Assembly (NCBI GenBank): GCA_948099385.1
Contig: CANUEZ040000199.1
Location: 1,808,001 to 1,872,000 of the forward strand
Direction of reading: 5' to 3'
Source: Fasciola hepatica
Taxonomy: Eukaryota > Platyhelminthes > Trematoda > Plagiorchiida > Fasciolidae
DNA length: 64,000 bases
The position numbers and the translations under genes are program-made. Position 1 is the stretch's first letter. Each line of letters begins with the position of its first letter. The notes below the pieces were generated by a model that saw only the letters and a list, made by a program, of their open reading frames with translations, did no database searches and was not told the origin of the DNA. Positions 13,401 to 26,133 of the stretch are shown in pieces.

Positions 13401-14721
13401 AGATTGATGGAGTAATGATGGGCACTTAGTGGATAGTTCTGTAAAATATTTGTTCTTAGCTTTCTCCTACATGAATTAGCGAGTTTTTGCACCACAGTAA
13501 ACCAACATAGCCGACAAAGGTGGTAGCATGTTATGATTTCTGATTAAACAGCAACGGTCAAAGATCACTGAATATAAACAGAGAGAGTATTTTATTGTAA
13601 TCATTACACATCATTACTAAGGAAGATGAACCAAGACGAGACGCTGAATCTTTTGGCCAATAACGGTCCAAATACCTGCGCCCGATAAGAGTGGTCACTT
13701 GTTTCAGCTGAGAAGAAAGTGAAATTTCATCGCGATTTGTTCTGACTTCCGACTTAGTTTTCGTGCTCTGCCGTGAAACTTTCGGGTTCACAAGAGCGGT
13801 ATTCTTGGAAATAAAACAAAAAGAAACTCATTGGCGTTATATTTCAATTGATAAACCCGTTTTCCCGTTTGATATGAGCTGGAATAAAGCATAACCACCC
13901 AAGTTGGGGAGTATTATCCACGACACCATGAGCAACAAAGAACTCATCGAACTGAGATAATACGTTTTTCCAGTCTGTAAAACTAGAATTTCTTCTAGGA
14001 GGACTGCTTTACATCAGGTTACGCCGCTCACCAAGACGGTAGTCTTGTTGTGGCACAAATAACTATGGATTTGTTATAGGCTTTTAGGGCGTCGAAAATC
14101 GTGGAAATTTCGAAGGTGTAGTTACGACGACTTTTCCATAAAAGCGATGAGTTGAACATGAGGGCGAGTTTTTTAATCGGTGTAGCAAGTTCACGGGACT
14201 TTTTCAAACTAATACTAAATGTTTGCGCCAGTTTGTGCCATTTTATGTCAAGAACAAATTAACTACAAAAAATTCATTTTCAGTCGAATTTGGACAATAT
14301 CTGGAACTTGTTTGTCATTTTCTATGCTGAAAGCTCCAAAACAGAAGTGTAGAAAAACTATATATCCAATAGCCATAGAAACTAGCTGCCTTATGACGGA
14401 GAAGTACCATACATAAATACAGACTTTCAGGAGGAATCAGGGAAAATCACGACTGGGAAGGATTCCCACGAAAGCAGAGCCCAATTTAGCACCAAAAAAT
14501 GATAGGTTACTGTGGAATTCAAACCTACCAGTTATTTGGGAACAGTATTACTCAACTATCACCGGCCAGCTAAGACGTACATGGTGCGCTTTGCGTACTC
14601 TTTGCTCCGAAATGAATAACCACGACCTAAACAGCCTAGGAGATTGAAGTTGACCTAACCTTCTCCTTATGAATAGGCAATTAACTAACCTCGCCTAGAG
14701 TGATGGAATCCGTACACAATG
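10400..14721. other. Non-coding stretch, one dispersed repeat, no gene recognised
   Basis: Only short ORFs occur here. The 79-codon ORF at 11311-11550 (+) has a plausible protein-like start (MSDREEIMALERLQ) but no recognisable domain and no good splice context. Apart from the repeat at about 10921-11060 I see no mobile element and no exon of the dynein gene. Confidence 0.5.
10921..11060. repeat. Dispersed repeat, related to 54636-54790
   Basis: Both places share 'gtt.gttgtagctc', then 'gatc.c.tagcttggcgtt.ag.tcgcaa.cgtttcatca.cagt', with similar spacing. On the minus strand both read MKRLR followed by a basic stretch (RQAKRSE here). It may be the edge of a larger retroelement. The function is unknown. 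Confidence 0.6.
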
Positions 14722-15699
14722 AAACAGTGTTCAGTGTTCTGCTCTACGATTGCGAATCCCGGTCACTCCACACTGAAGACGCTCAGCAATATTCCACACA
14801 TGACCACAGATCTCCGAAGTATTACTCTCGTTTGGTGGAAACACCATGTGGGTAGTAATGAGGTTTGTCATCTTATTCTGGGTGGGGATGACAACACTCT
14901 AACATAAGTATTCACTCCACACAACCTCCGGTGGCTTGGACACGGTTTACATATGCCTATTCATTGTCTACCCTCCCATGTGCTACTGACGCTTCCTGAT
15001 TATGGTTAGAAGAAGTGACATAGCGGTCAGACCATGACTTAGTGTAGGGGTATGAACAAGTTGACGTCGGCACTGGCCTCAGTTCATGATTCCTGATTCC
15101 TTGTTTGGGATCCAAGAGAAGAGGACTGTCGTTGGCTAGAAACTTTATAGGAGACGGCCCAAAACCGGAGCCAATGGTACGAATGTTGTATGGTGTGCTT
15201 AGGAAATTCTCGAGCCCCATAACTATCGAATAAAATTTAAATAACAACAAACAATGTAAAAACGCTTGCGGTATAACAATGAAGAGGACATTTGTTTACA
15301 CTTGTATTCGCCTCCTTATAACCTAACTCACTACGATTCACACAACGCAAAGACCTATCAAATTGCAGCAATGGATCACATTTCCCGAACGAACGTCGGT
15401 TGTGAGTAAGAATTATTCATTGATGTTGAGGATTCGAGAATTCTACTGTACAGTGTTAAAGTTTCTATCGTTGCATTCTCAAAATCGGAATCAAGATTCA
15501 AAAAAATACTCGATGTGATAGATCACATAATGTTTGATCATTCAATTGGGGCTTAGGAGATGAAGGATTATCTGATCTGATTGCTTAAGTTTGTTGTGTT
15601 TATAAAATGGGTACTGAAACAAAATAAAGTTGGTCGGAAAGAATTACTGAGAATGGCTTTTGATAATTTAGTCTGAGATATTTTGTTAGTTGGTCAGAC
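14722..15699 (+). repeat. Left arm of a second inverted duplication, carrying a decayed LINE tail
   Basis: This is about 98% identical (by eye) to the reverse complement of 22750-23747, which has a short net insertion of about 17 bp. The first 420 bp is a frame-broken C-terminal part of an RTE-like LINE on the + strand: NEVCHLILG, then LRWLGHGLHMP (near 14930), SGQTMT and WDPREEDCRWLETL (near 15110). Both arms share the same frame breaks, so they arose by duplication of one locus and not by two insertions. A weaker match continues to about 15740. The arms point toward each other across dynein exon 1. Confidence 0.85.
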
Positions 15700-16721
15700 G
15701 GAAATGAAAGCATAGTGCAAAACGTGTTGGTTTTCAGTAACTTCATCCTCTGGGTAATAAGATTTCGAATATGATGGTTCTCCAATCCTGAACTACCCGG
15801 AAAAGATACTGCTGTCGTTCTTTTTCTCTATATTGCAAAGGGATTGTTCAGAAAATATTTAGGCTTATTTACAGAAATGTGATTTTCTGCCAACACTAAT
15901 ATTATGGTGGTTGCTTATTGGTATTAAAATGAAGAGTGCATTTTCTAGCCTAGACTTTGGGGTTGCATCTGCTTTAACATAGTCATGCGTAACCAGGTTT
16001 GCCTATAAAACACCAGGTGCTCTCCAGTAGCTCATCCCGATTTGGAATCAGGTTTTCATCTTATGTGCATTGTCCTTTGAGACTTCGCCGCTATTAGAAT
16101 CACTATTCTGTCTAGTTTCAGAAAGCGACCTATATTCTGGTGCAAAGATAATCAACTACTCAACTAGGCTGCCTTTTGCTGCACCATATACTAATAACTC
16201 TCATCAGTCACACTATAATGCAAACTTCACTAAACAAGACCAGTAGTGCTCGGTGGTTATCTGCAGATTAGGAATTCACATTAGATCCATCCTTACCAGT
16301 GTACTGGTTGCCCATATATTTCTTGTTTACATAAACTTACTTTGAATCACCCGCTTTTCTGGTTTTTGTTTCGAGAAGTATGGCGCACACTGGTTCACCG
16401 GCTCCCGTCAGTAGATAGCCAAGTCCATCTCTCCTTGTCAGTTCTTCCGAACTAACGGTACAATTCTGAAAAACACCAAAGCTTTTCATCCTCATACTTC
16501 AGTAGATTTGTACCTAGGAGAGTTTACAGAAAGCACTCAGAGAAATAAATACAACATAATACAAATGAATGGTTAAGTTCACCATGCAGTAAAGAAAGAA
16601 AATTTGTCGGGATTGGTGTTCGCGACAATTTTTTGAGTTTACTTGGGAGAAAAACCCTGATTCCTCTTCGTGGGAATCAACAGTGTATCGTTTCTGAATC
16701 ACCGACGACAAAGTACACATA

Positions 16722-16789
16722 AACACACACACACACACATACTTACACACATAAACACACGCATACACATACACAAACACACATACAGC
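16722..16789. repeat. CA microsatellite, interrupted
   Basis: A run of CA dinucleotides with TA and TTA interruptions covers about 70 bp. Confidence 0.9.
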
Positions 16790-17804
16790 TCTACTTAGCA
16801 TCGTTATTTATGTCGAACAAACCCGTTTGGTAAATCGAACCACGGATGACCACTCCCAACGGGTTTTGTTAGTCGTCGGTCCTTCTTAAATCACCTGTTC
16901 CCATTGGTTCGGTCAACAACTTTGAGTGCTCACACGTGCCCGTACAATCTTGAGTTTGATTGGATTCTTTTCTCTTGAATTTATCCGCCATCCGCGCGAC
17001 TGTCATTGATACAGAATACGTAGTCATAATTTTACAAACTGATACTCTGACAGACTGTTCGGCTGAAACATCATTGGCTGGTTCATCCACTTTTTCCGGT
17101 GTCCACTGAAAAGTATCTCCAAAGAATTCGGAATCAATTCAATTCGGCCGAAATCCTGACATACGGTCAACTTTCCGTTTATACTACTGACAATATTCAC
17201 GGTAGCAAAAAATGTACAATGGACACCATTGTTCAACGATAGAAACTGTGTGGGATGCTCTCAATCAGAGGATCAATGACAACGTTGTTTACTAGTGTTC
17301 ACTGTCACGGAAATGATCTACGTCCTCCGAATGGACAAAAAATATCTACCCAGATGTCCACACGATCCTTAGAACTTATTGGGTTTGCCCGTTATCTTAA
17401 TGGAATCGATTACGGATAGCATCAGAAATAAGAATCAACGGGCCACTTTTTGCCTCATTCGCAATTAAGTAAATCACATTTTGACCCGATGATGTGACGA
17501 AAACTGTAACTCTTCTCCCCAACTTGATTCGCCCACTCTACTCTGTGTACCATGTGGAATTGCATGAATTTCCAAAGAAACATGCAATAGTGTAAGGATC
17601 GAATAAGTCGAATGAGAGTAACTTATTGATTATGTCATTTTGTTTTATAATTCTTTGAAAAGTTAGACTAGAATTGTAACGTTTTTCGGAATCCTCTATG
17701 GCTGAAGAATTTTCAGAACCTTCATTCGTTGGATTTCCTACCAAGTTTATTGATATGGCTTACGGAATATCTTCTGAAGAACAATTTGGATGTAGCTACG
17801 ATTC

Positions 17805-17870
17805 ATACTGTATCGGATGAAGAGGCTTTTAACCACTTATCTTATAATCTTCAAAACATTGTTTTTTTAT
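17805..17870 (+). repeat. Short dispersed repeat matching the outer edge of the large arm
   Basis: It shares 'ataatcttcaaaacattgt' and an upstream 'catactgtatc..gaagagg' block with the reverse complement of 10310-10400. The plus-strand reading here is EEAFNHLSYNLQNIV, which looks like an old coding fragment. Confidence 0.55.
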
Positions 17871-19702
17871 CTCAACGAAGTGTTCTTTTCCTTAACTATT
17901 CCAATTGTTCGTGATGTATCTCGCAGCTTTTCCCAGTGATTCTTCTACTGTTAATTCCTTTAACTTGCCCACAGATCAACATATTGATCGCTTTGGAGTG
18001 AAGTTCAACACTGACCTTCCGTGATCGTTTGATTTTGCCAATTGCGCGAGCATTTGTCTTCAGATTTCACAGTTCCATCGATTCCCAGTTAAGCCTACAA
18101 TTAGATGTTCCTTTGTCCCCCAAGCAGTTTGCTAATCCTACTCTATTCTCACGCCAAGGTCTACGTTAGTGTAATCAGTTCATCTTTTCAGCCTGCCACT
18201 CTATGGTTGGGATATTTGAACTGTGTACGGGAATGTGTGGGATTGTTAATTACGTAGACCATGTACGAGTTCTACCAAACCAAAAGTCATCTTTTTGTGA
18301 ACTTCATATGCGTAGGTTATCAATTAACACAGATATTCCGTCATTCATCGATTTCTCAGATGATACCGCGCAAGAATAACTCAGCTGCTGTCTGTTCAGA
18401 TTTTCTTATAACTGATTTGTTTAATTCATCCAAAGTTTGTTTATTCAGTCCGCTGCTGGTCTTTTCTTTTTATTGGTCTTCCGCTGAAGCAGCTCTTTGA
18501 TTATCAGCGTTATCCATTGTTGATTGTAATTTGCTTTTCAGGTTTTCAATCTCTTTCACATTTAGAACGGATTTCGAACAACTCACCGCCGTCAATAAAC
18601 CCTCCTCCCTGTTCCCTATCTGCTGTTTCTGAATCACTTTGGGTCGATCGGGTATGCGTGTAATCAGCGTACACGTATCCGGTAAAATTACGAAGTTTTG
18701 CGCCAGATGTTGGTGAAGTATCACATGCTTTTTGTGTTAGATTTCAGGCGGTCTAGGAAACGTCTTTGGGTTGCTAGCAGCTCAGGGGAGATTGATGCGC
18801 ATATAATTTCTGAGTCACGAAGGGAGGCTGTGGAGATGGATCCTGACCACTATTGATGTGGTTAAGCTGCGACACATCATTGGTCTGCACAATCAATTTT
18901 GTTCTCCATACAGGAATCAAAAGCTCCCTCCACGCTCACCACGAGATTTGTACCTTCCCAGTCATTAGGCTCTAAGCTGACAGTTGATCTAATTACTTCA
19001 GTCGGAAAATGCAGCGTGTTATTCATGGGTGCCTTCAGTCAAGTGCCTTATATTCAACTTTATTCCACGAAACTAATGAAAAAGTACTCAAGAAACGAGG
19101 CTGTAGAATCAAACATTGTCTTCCAATCGAAAGCATCATTAACTTAAATGGAGACTATAGGCGTAGTTTTCTACTGTATAACGTCTTACAGTAGACAGGT
19201 GACTATCTTCTGTACACACCATCTTTTTCAATCCGTCATTTTAAAATTAAGTACATAGACCGCCCCTCTACTGTCGTCTACTCGAGAGCTTATACAACTG
19301 TCTGAATCGTGTGATCAAATAGACCTTTCCTGCACCTGTTTCGATATTCACTTAAATTTCTATCGTTCAAGCTTCCGCACGAATTGCGTTCAATAAGACC
19401 TTAATTAGAATTGAATTTCCCCTGAGAATGAACAGCTTCTCTGATGCCACTCTGATTTTATTGATTATAAAATGGTTAGGATTTGTTTACATTGTTTAAA
19501 GATTAGTGGAAAATGAAATAAAACTTGTGGCAAAACTTCACATTGTTCATAGTTGGTCACCTGACTTACTTGGATAAATTTATCCATAAGGAAGTCATGT
19601 GCATCGATTTTATCATCACACTCTGTAAATTTCAAATCCTGTGTCCACTTTTGTGGCAAAGAAGTGGTGAGGACTGGACATTGTAATGTGAATTACAATA
19701 AG

Positions 19703-20230
19703 ATGTTGTCTCACGATGCAAGTCGAACTTTTCTTAGTATCGTCTGCAAAAATCTGAACTTTAACGATCCCGTAGCAGCCATTGAAGAATTCCTATCGCG
19801 TGATTCATCCCTACATGATAGCTTACTCAAGGGCCTCCTAGGCGATTCAGGTAGTGGTGGCAGTTCGGACCCTTATGGTACTCCGTTTGGTGTGGCATTC
19901 TACAAATTGATTGTGAGTGATCGTCGTCTGTTCAAAGTACCAACCACTTACGGAACCACCGTGTTACAAAAACAAAAACAACGCTCAGAATCTGCTCAAG
20001 CATCATTCACAGAGGCTGGAACTTTCACAGTGCTTGGAGTTTCAGATCTGGGTGGACAAGCACGAAGACAATCCACCAATGTGGACCTTGATCGGCAAGC
20101 GCTACAAAAAGTGCCATCTGTTCGTGAATCGATGATCAGCTCAAATGAACCTCTGGTCAGTACAGCCAGCGGTGAGACAGAAGCGGTCACCGGTGGTGTA
20201 ACTAACCCAGTTCAACCGGCTCAGTTTTTA
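19703..20230 (+). CDS. Axonemal dynein heavy chain, first visible exon (N-terminal tail)
   Basis: This is the start of the visible part of an axonemal dynein heavy chain, the ATP-driven motor subunit of cilia and flagella. In flatworms it would serve sperm, tegumental or larval cilia and protonephridial flames. The reading begins MLSHDASRTFLSIVCKNL and continues DPVAAIEEFLSRD, which resembles the extreme N-terminus of axonemal heavy chains. A glycine/serine stretch and a polar region (about residues 90-170) follow. The exon ends at a consensus donor (gtaagt at 20231) in phase 0. The ATG at 19703 has A at -3, but the frame is open further upstream, so an earlier exon is possible. The tail suggests DNAH10 more than other paralogues, but this is not proven. 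Confidence 0.72.
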
Positions 20231-20849
20231 GTAAGTTTGAAATCGCCATACTGAGCACTTTGATTCAAGTCTGGACTAGCTGGATTAGTTATGGAATTCG
20301 CTTTTCGAAATAGAACCTGATCACAACACGAGAATTTAGCACGGAATGCAGCGAAAGTTTTCTGGGCTCTCTTAGTCAATACTCGTATTCGTAAATCGAT
20401 TTGATTTTAGTTCGAATATACAGTAAAAACTTCATTACTGCTTGCTGACTATCAAGTAAACAAATGAAAAATCTACGATAAAGAAAACAGAGAAAACGGA
20501 AGGGAATGAAGGGAAGATGTTTTACAAAAGTGGAAAAATTTCGTCTTATTTCAGCCTTGGTTATTAAGCTTGGCCACGATGAGTCCAAATATACTGTCCG
20601 GTGTTTTAGGTGGTTCCAAAAATATCCCTAAATTCTGATTATTTTTCTAACAATGATGCAATGAGTTCAATCTCAAAATTTTTCAAGTCCAATTCTAAGC
20701 ATTCCTTTCAATCATTTATAAAAGTTCAGCTCATTCGCCCGTAAACCTCATACTTCTGTTAGCTGGTTTTGGTTGCTACCTAGCAGCACCTTTCAGATGA
20801 GGGCAGATTGAATAGAAATATAAAGTGAAAAATACGAGACCAAAGTAAG

Positions 20850-22270
20850 CGGAAATGACGACGGCAAAGAAAGACCTCGAAAGTAACTACACCACTATCC
20901 CGGATGCCTAGACATATCACCTTATGTTTCCAGCTATCTGATAGGCGGGTCTCGTGGACCCCAACCCGAAAGGGTAACACATCCTTCATGATCAGTTCCA
21001 CAGGTTGAGGTCTTAATACCTTTTTTGCATTTTATAGAATAACCTCCATGAACTAGGTCCCGACCACTACCAGCATCAAAGAACGGTATGTAGTATGTAA
21101 ACGAGTGGACAAAACCTCCCTGAAAGCACACGATCGGCTTCGCGGTTGTTACCACTCGTACGCGTACCCGGTACCCACTGGTCCTCATACTTGTACACTC
21201 CGATGTTGTATGTTCACTAGAATCTAATTTGAATCGTCTGGAGTGTGAATGGATACTCTTCATTGAAGAGCTCACAAATGAATCACAACTGTGATTTCTC
21301 ATAGCTATTCGTGTCTAGGTCACTGCTAACCCAACGAACAACGAGGCTGCATGTGCAAGCGCTCATATTGATAGTATGTAGTATGTAAACGCGTGGACAA
21401 AATTCCCCCGGAAGCACACGACCGGTTTCGCTACTACTGTATATATAAATTCGACCACAGTTGATAAAGCTTTTAGGTTTGCCTTCCTCTCCGTTGTTAT
21501 GATCCTAACCGCTCCTTCGCTTTCTAGGTTTCTTTCGCTTGAGTCAGTTTGCCTCGTGTCCCATCCGCCTAGTAGACGCACAGTCAATAGACGTGACTGA
21601 TACTGAACACAATTCTATAGTTAATGCACATCAGCAAATAAAATGAACGAAAGGTACACCTAAAATTCTCCAAGAGTACCGGTAGTAATGGTTCTGGGAA
21701 GTCCCGTCAAAAATACTCGGGCATAGAAAAGTGCGATTTAAACAAAAAGCACTTCAGTTAAACTGGGAAATTAACAAACAGTTTCAAACAGGAAGATAAG
21801 AAAAGCATTAAAAAAAACGCTAACAGTTCCACCGCAAGCCTGACTACAGATACAAGATCGCTTCCTCAGATCCATTGAGGCTTGTGCACACGGTGGTTCC
21901 GAGGGTAATACATTTGCCCATCTCGACCACAGTCGGTGCAAAATCTGAGCAATCATACTTCCGGCCTTGCAACCACTTCTGGACCTTCCAGTATATGCAA
22001 TTTTCGCCCACATTCGACCAGAATTAGGCATTTGGAGAAAGTAATAGGCTGATTAAGGTCATCAGCAGGCATGCACAACATCCTAAACTTGACCTCAGCA
22101 TTGCCGATATGGGGTTTTCCACCATTTTCGAGCAATACTACAGAGATATCGATGGTCGAACACCGACAGTCTTCGCCTGTCTTCAACAATCAACGGCCAT
22201 GTTTGTGACCTATATAGAACTACGGATCTAAATGCAGCAGTATACATTTGACACTTTCATCGCGGACATC
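20850..22270 (-). mobile_element. Decayed RTE-like LINE tail, split by an unidentified insert
   Basis: On the minus strand, 22270-22060 reads MYTAAFRSVVLYRSQTWP, then RRLSVFDHRYLCSIA, the C-terminal zinc-finger-like region of the LINE family. The same protein resumes at about 21070 with GGYSIKCKKG and then GWGPRDPP, and ends near 20850 with WLET. The roughly 0.9-1.0 kb between the two parts does not match the LINE. Stops and frameshifts are many. Confidence 0.7.
21080..22060. mobile_element. Unidentified insert within the LINE tail, with a 50-60 bp direct repeat
   Basis: Two similar blocks at about 21085-21140 and 21373-21430 share 'tatgtagtatgtaaacg.gtggacaaaa..cccc' and 'gaagcacacga.cgg.ttcgc'. 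Read on the minus strand they give AKPIVCFQGGFVHSFTYYI and AKPVVCFRGNFVHAFTYYI. The repeats could be the ends of a small non-autonomous element or a tandem unit. No transposase or target-site duplication could be identified. Confidence 0.45.
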
Positions 22271-22749
22271 CAGTTCTTCAAATATAGATTTAGATGTTCT
22301 GACGATAATTCGAACGACTGAAAAGACTACTATTCTGTCCCATATCTTAATCGCTAATTCTCGGCTTTCCGATGAGTTTCGTTCAACAAGCGTTGTCAGA
22401 GGCATTCTTAGTCATTTTTATTGAATGCTGAGATTCGATTGAAGCTGAATACTAAACTGTCGGTGTGATCAAAGTATTAACTTGAATTTATCTATAATTG
22501 CATATGCGAGAAGATGGAGTTGCCGAAAATCAGTATGATTCTAATCATAATTAGCTATTTCAAGATTATTCCGATCCGAAGTGGCTTCAAAATGTGTTCG
22601 CCTCTATCCTTTCAGTCGATCACACGTACTGAACTGAACTAAACTTCACGTAGATTCAGATAATCTTCATGCATTCGTCCACTGGACACTCCCCTTCAAT
22701 TGACAGCATCGTTGAAAACCCACACATTTTGCGCTATTTGTTCTTCTCT

Positions 22750-23747
22750 GTCAGACCAACTAACAAAATATCTCAGACTAAATTATAAAATGCCATTCTC
22801 AGTAATTCTTTCCGACCAACTTTATTTTGTTTCAGTACCCATTTTATAAACACAAGAAACTTAAGCAATCAGATCAAATCAGATCCGATCAGATCAGAAA
22901 ATCTTTCATCTTCTAAGCCCCAATTGAATGATCAAACATTATGTGATCTATCACATCGAGTATTTTTTTAAATCTTGATTCTGATTTTGAGAATGCAACG
23001 ATAGAAACTTTAACACTGTACAGTAGAATTCTCGAATCCTCAACATCAATGAATAATTCTTACTCACAACCGACGTTCGTTCGGGAAATGTGATCCATTG
23101 CTGCAATTTGATAGGTCTTTGCGTTGTGTGAATCGTAGTGAGTTAGGTTATAAGGAGGCGAATACAAGTGTAAACAAATGTCCTCTTCATTGTTATACCG
23201 CAAGCGTTTTTACATTGTTTGTTGTTATTTACATTTTATTCGATAGTTATGGGGCTCGAGAATTTCCTAAGCACACCATACAACATTCGTACCATTGACT
23301 CCGGTTTTGGGCCGTCTCCCATAAAGTTTCTAGCCAACGACAGTCCTCTTCTCTTGGATCCCAAACAAGGAATCAGGAATCATGAATTGAGGCCAGTGCC
23401 GACGTCAACTTGTTCACACCCCTACACTAAGTCATGGTCTGACCGCTATGTCACTTCTTCTAACCATAATCAGGAAGCGTCAGTAGCACATGGGAGGGTA
23501 GACAATGAATAGGCATATGTAAACCGTGTCCAAGCCACCGGAGGTTGTGTGGAGTGAATACTTATGTTAGAGTGTTGTCATCCACACCTAGAATAAGATG
23601 ACAAACTTCATTACTACCCACATGGTGTTTCCACCAAACGAGAGTAATACTTCGGAGATCTGTGGTCATGTGTGGAATATTGCTGAGTGTCTTCAGTGTG
23701 GAGTGACCGGGATTCGCAATCGTAGAGCAGAACACTGAACACTTTGA
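22750..23747 (-). repeat. Right arm of the second inverted duplication
   Basis: Reverse complement of 14722-15699 with a few substitutions (for example GGDD against GVDD and a Gly/Asp change in the opposite-strand ORF). An expanded 'agatcaaatcagatccgat' stretch near 22877-22900 explains the small length difference. The minus strand carries the same frame-broken LINE tail. It lies in intron 1, and its partner lies upstream of exon 1. Confidence 0.85.
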
Positions 23748-25360
23748 CATTTAACAATCATGCCTACGTTGGCGGTCCAATGTCTTTTTGCCGCTATATT
23801 GGTCTCTGTTTCTCGAAGTTAGTCTGGCCTTGACTATGAGTAATATTTTCTCTTCAGTACCACCTCCCGTTCAAATGTGGCTCCTGTTGCTCCCAATACT
23901 TTAAAGAAATGCCTAATGCTTACCACAAGCTTTTGCAATTGTTGGAAAATCAACTTCACTTTAGGTGGGAAATGCAAATGAGATATTTGAACCCCCAGTC
24001 TTCACGTCTTTCAAAGCATGTGGTAATATCTGTGATAGACGATTTCAATTGCGTAATCCAAGTAAAAGTTTTTACTGCCCAAGAGGAGTTCAAACCCAGT
24101 TTTTAGTAGACCATACGAGGCATCCTTCCGAACATTCCCTGAAATTGCCACCTAACAGTACCTCACGAATCATTTATGCCTACGAATTACGATGCTTGGT
24201 AATATTGTCATCTTTCGTTTTTGCTAGTTAAAACCCCCTTGTAAAAAAACTACAGATTCCAGTACTACTGAAACATTTATTTAATAGTGTGCTCTTTTAT
24301 GACCTGTCTGGAAGACCGATATCATTCGTGGTTCGGTTAGCAGATTATCTACCAGCCTGTTCGTCCCACGGCTGTTCTGACTGCTCTACATGTGATAAGC
24401 TCAAAGTACCGCTATTCGTGCCACAACGTGACCTGGTTCCATGGTCCCACATCCTACCAGACTGTCCGTTTCATAGAAATAACCGGTGAAAAAAACGAGA
24501 TAGCAATTTAATTTCTTTCCAGTTCGTTCATTTAGTTTCTGTCAGCTTCTCGATCAGCAGCACCATTTCATTTGCTGCCACTGTTCATTGAACTAATTGA
24601 TGTCATGATCATGGGGAAGCCTTAACCTGAAAACATAAGTTTTGTTACTTGGGCAGTCACGCCCCATTCAGTGTTCGGATATATCATGAAGCATCGTTGC
24701 CTTCATACGGCGAAAGGTTGTGCAAAGTCTAACGGGTGTACGTGATCGAGTAGGGTGTGTAAGACCCGCGCGTTGTGGTCCACAGGATCCACCCACGGGA
24801 CAGCTGTAGGCTGAGCGACTTGTCTACACGCAGCGGTCAGCGGCTCAGTTGTCTTCAATTTATTTTTCCATCTATCAACTCCATCTTTGTTTTTTCACTT
24901 GTTATGCTTCAATCCATTTCACTGTTGACTAGGCGAGGTGGCATCCAAAACCAGAGCATAAAATCACAGACTTACTAATTGGTAGTACTTAACTGAATGC
25001 AAGAATTGCACTGGAGGCTAAACTCTAGAGGACAGAAAATTGACCATTCGGTACGACAGAGCTCTCGACTGCTCACACCAGAAAATTTATTCCACAATAT
25101 TTATTCGCTGATTTTAAACTATTTCCTAGTTTATTTAGGATATGGATAGTTAAAATAATGCCACGTCGAATAAATATAGTATCTGTAATAAAAAAGAAAA
25201 CCATTTACTACTAACAGTAATTTTTTTCTACGCATATTATGCACCTAACTGGAATAAATAACTAGCTGAGTGAGATTATAAATCCGTACAGTATTACAAT
25301 CAATGCATGGCATACTGGCATCCACACCAATGACTACCCAAATTAACAACGTAAAGGTAG

Positions 25361-25690
25361 TGTGGTGGTGTGTATATACTACTTGGTAAGTAGTCGACTG
25401 CTGAAAACAGAACTACGGGCAATTGTGGATTAATAACGCCTCTGTGTCCAACAACCTAAGCTCAGCAAGGTAAAAGGCGGCATGCAAACCTCACCACTGC
25501 TCCTCTGTCTGGATAGTGACTGTCTTCAAGTGGACAAGACAGCTATTTTGCAAAGCAAGTATGTTTGTAGCATACAGTTACTTTTGTTGATGCCCGAAGG
25601 AGCTGGTATCAGCGAATGGACTGCTATTCGAGCGCGTCTCGTGGACTACGGCAGTAGTGCTGGTCCCAGTTATCGAAGTCCGAACTATCA
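25361..25690 (+). mobile_element. Solo LTR of the Gypsy family found at 44449
   Basis: It aligns with the 3' LTR at 44449-44790. Both start TG, have a 'gtaagtag..ga.tgct' block, 'tgtggattaa' or 'ggtggatcaa', and 'ctgtcttcaagtggacaagacagctatt' or its diverged equivalent. Homology fades after about 25605. No internal retrotransposon sequence adjoins it, which fits LTR-LTR recombination. The exact 3' end and target-site duplication are not resolved. Confidence 0.65.
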
Positions 25691-25881
25691 TCACTAGTGT
25701 AAAAGGTTTGGTTTTCGGTGCATATTTCACCTGGGGTATTGTTCGGAAATTGGAGTAGCTTTAATGGAATAACTTGATTACGTTTCTAGCTGTCTTCATT
25801 GCAACAAATAATTTCGGATCGGCAAACGTTTGCGATGATGGAGGAAACCTCATCCCTTCTAACTGAATTTTACCCTCTCAG

Positions 25882-26133
25882 CTTGTTGCCCGAATGTATC
25901 CTCGTGAATGTCTGATGGCGGCACCTTTGTCTATGTTCGGTTCTGGTCAAGCGATAGAGGAAGGTGAAATAATGTACTTCTACGCAATACGCAATCATCT
26001 AACTAGATCGGGTGTTGAGGCGATGTTGCGAGCCCGTCAAATCAGTGATTCCCAACGCGCGTTTTCCTTGCTAATCTCCACCGGATGTCTTCGTGGTTCT
26101 TTGCTTGAATGCGCACACAGAGTGTTCTCTAAG
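25882..26133 (+). CDS. Axonemal dynein heavy chain, exon 2
   Basis: 84 codons bounded by a polypyrimidine acceptor (taccctctcag) and a consensus donor (aag|gtaagac), phase 0 on both sides. It encodes LVARMYPRECLMAAPLSMF and later GCLRGSLLECAHRVFSK. The end fits the dynein tail segment that precedes the 'VYLPLL'-type motif, which duly opens exon 3. No stop and no frameshift. Confidence 0.8.

Larger units (their letters stand above)
15750..19702. other. Non-coding stretch upstream of the dynein exon, no gene recognised
   Basis: It contains a CA-rich microsatellite (16722-16789), a short repeat (17805-17870) related to 10310-10400, and scattered short ORFs without domains. It probably includes the dynein 5' flank or an upstream intron. 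I cannot point to a promoter. Confidence 0.5.
20231..25881 (+). other. Dynein intron 1
   Basis: Phase-0 intron (gtaagt...ctctcag). It contains decayed LINE pieces, the right arm of the second inverted duplication and a solo LTR, each listed separately. The stretch 23760-25360 between them shows only short ORFs and nothing I recognise. Confidence 0.7.
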
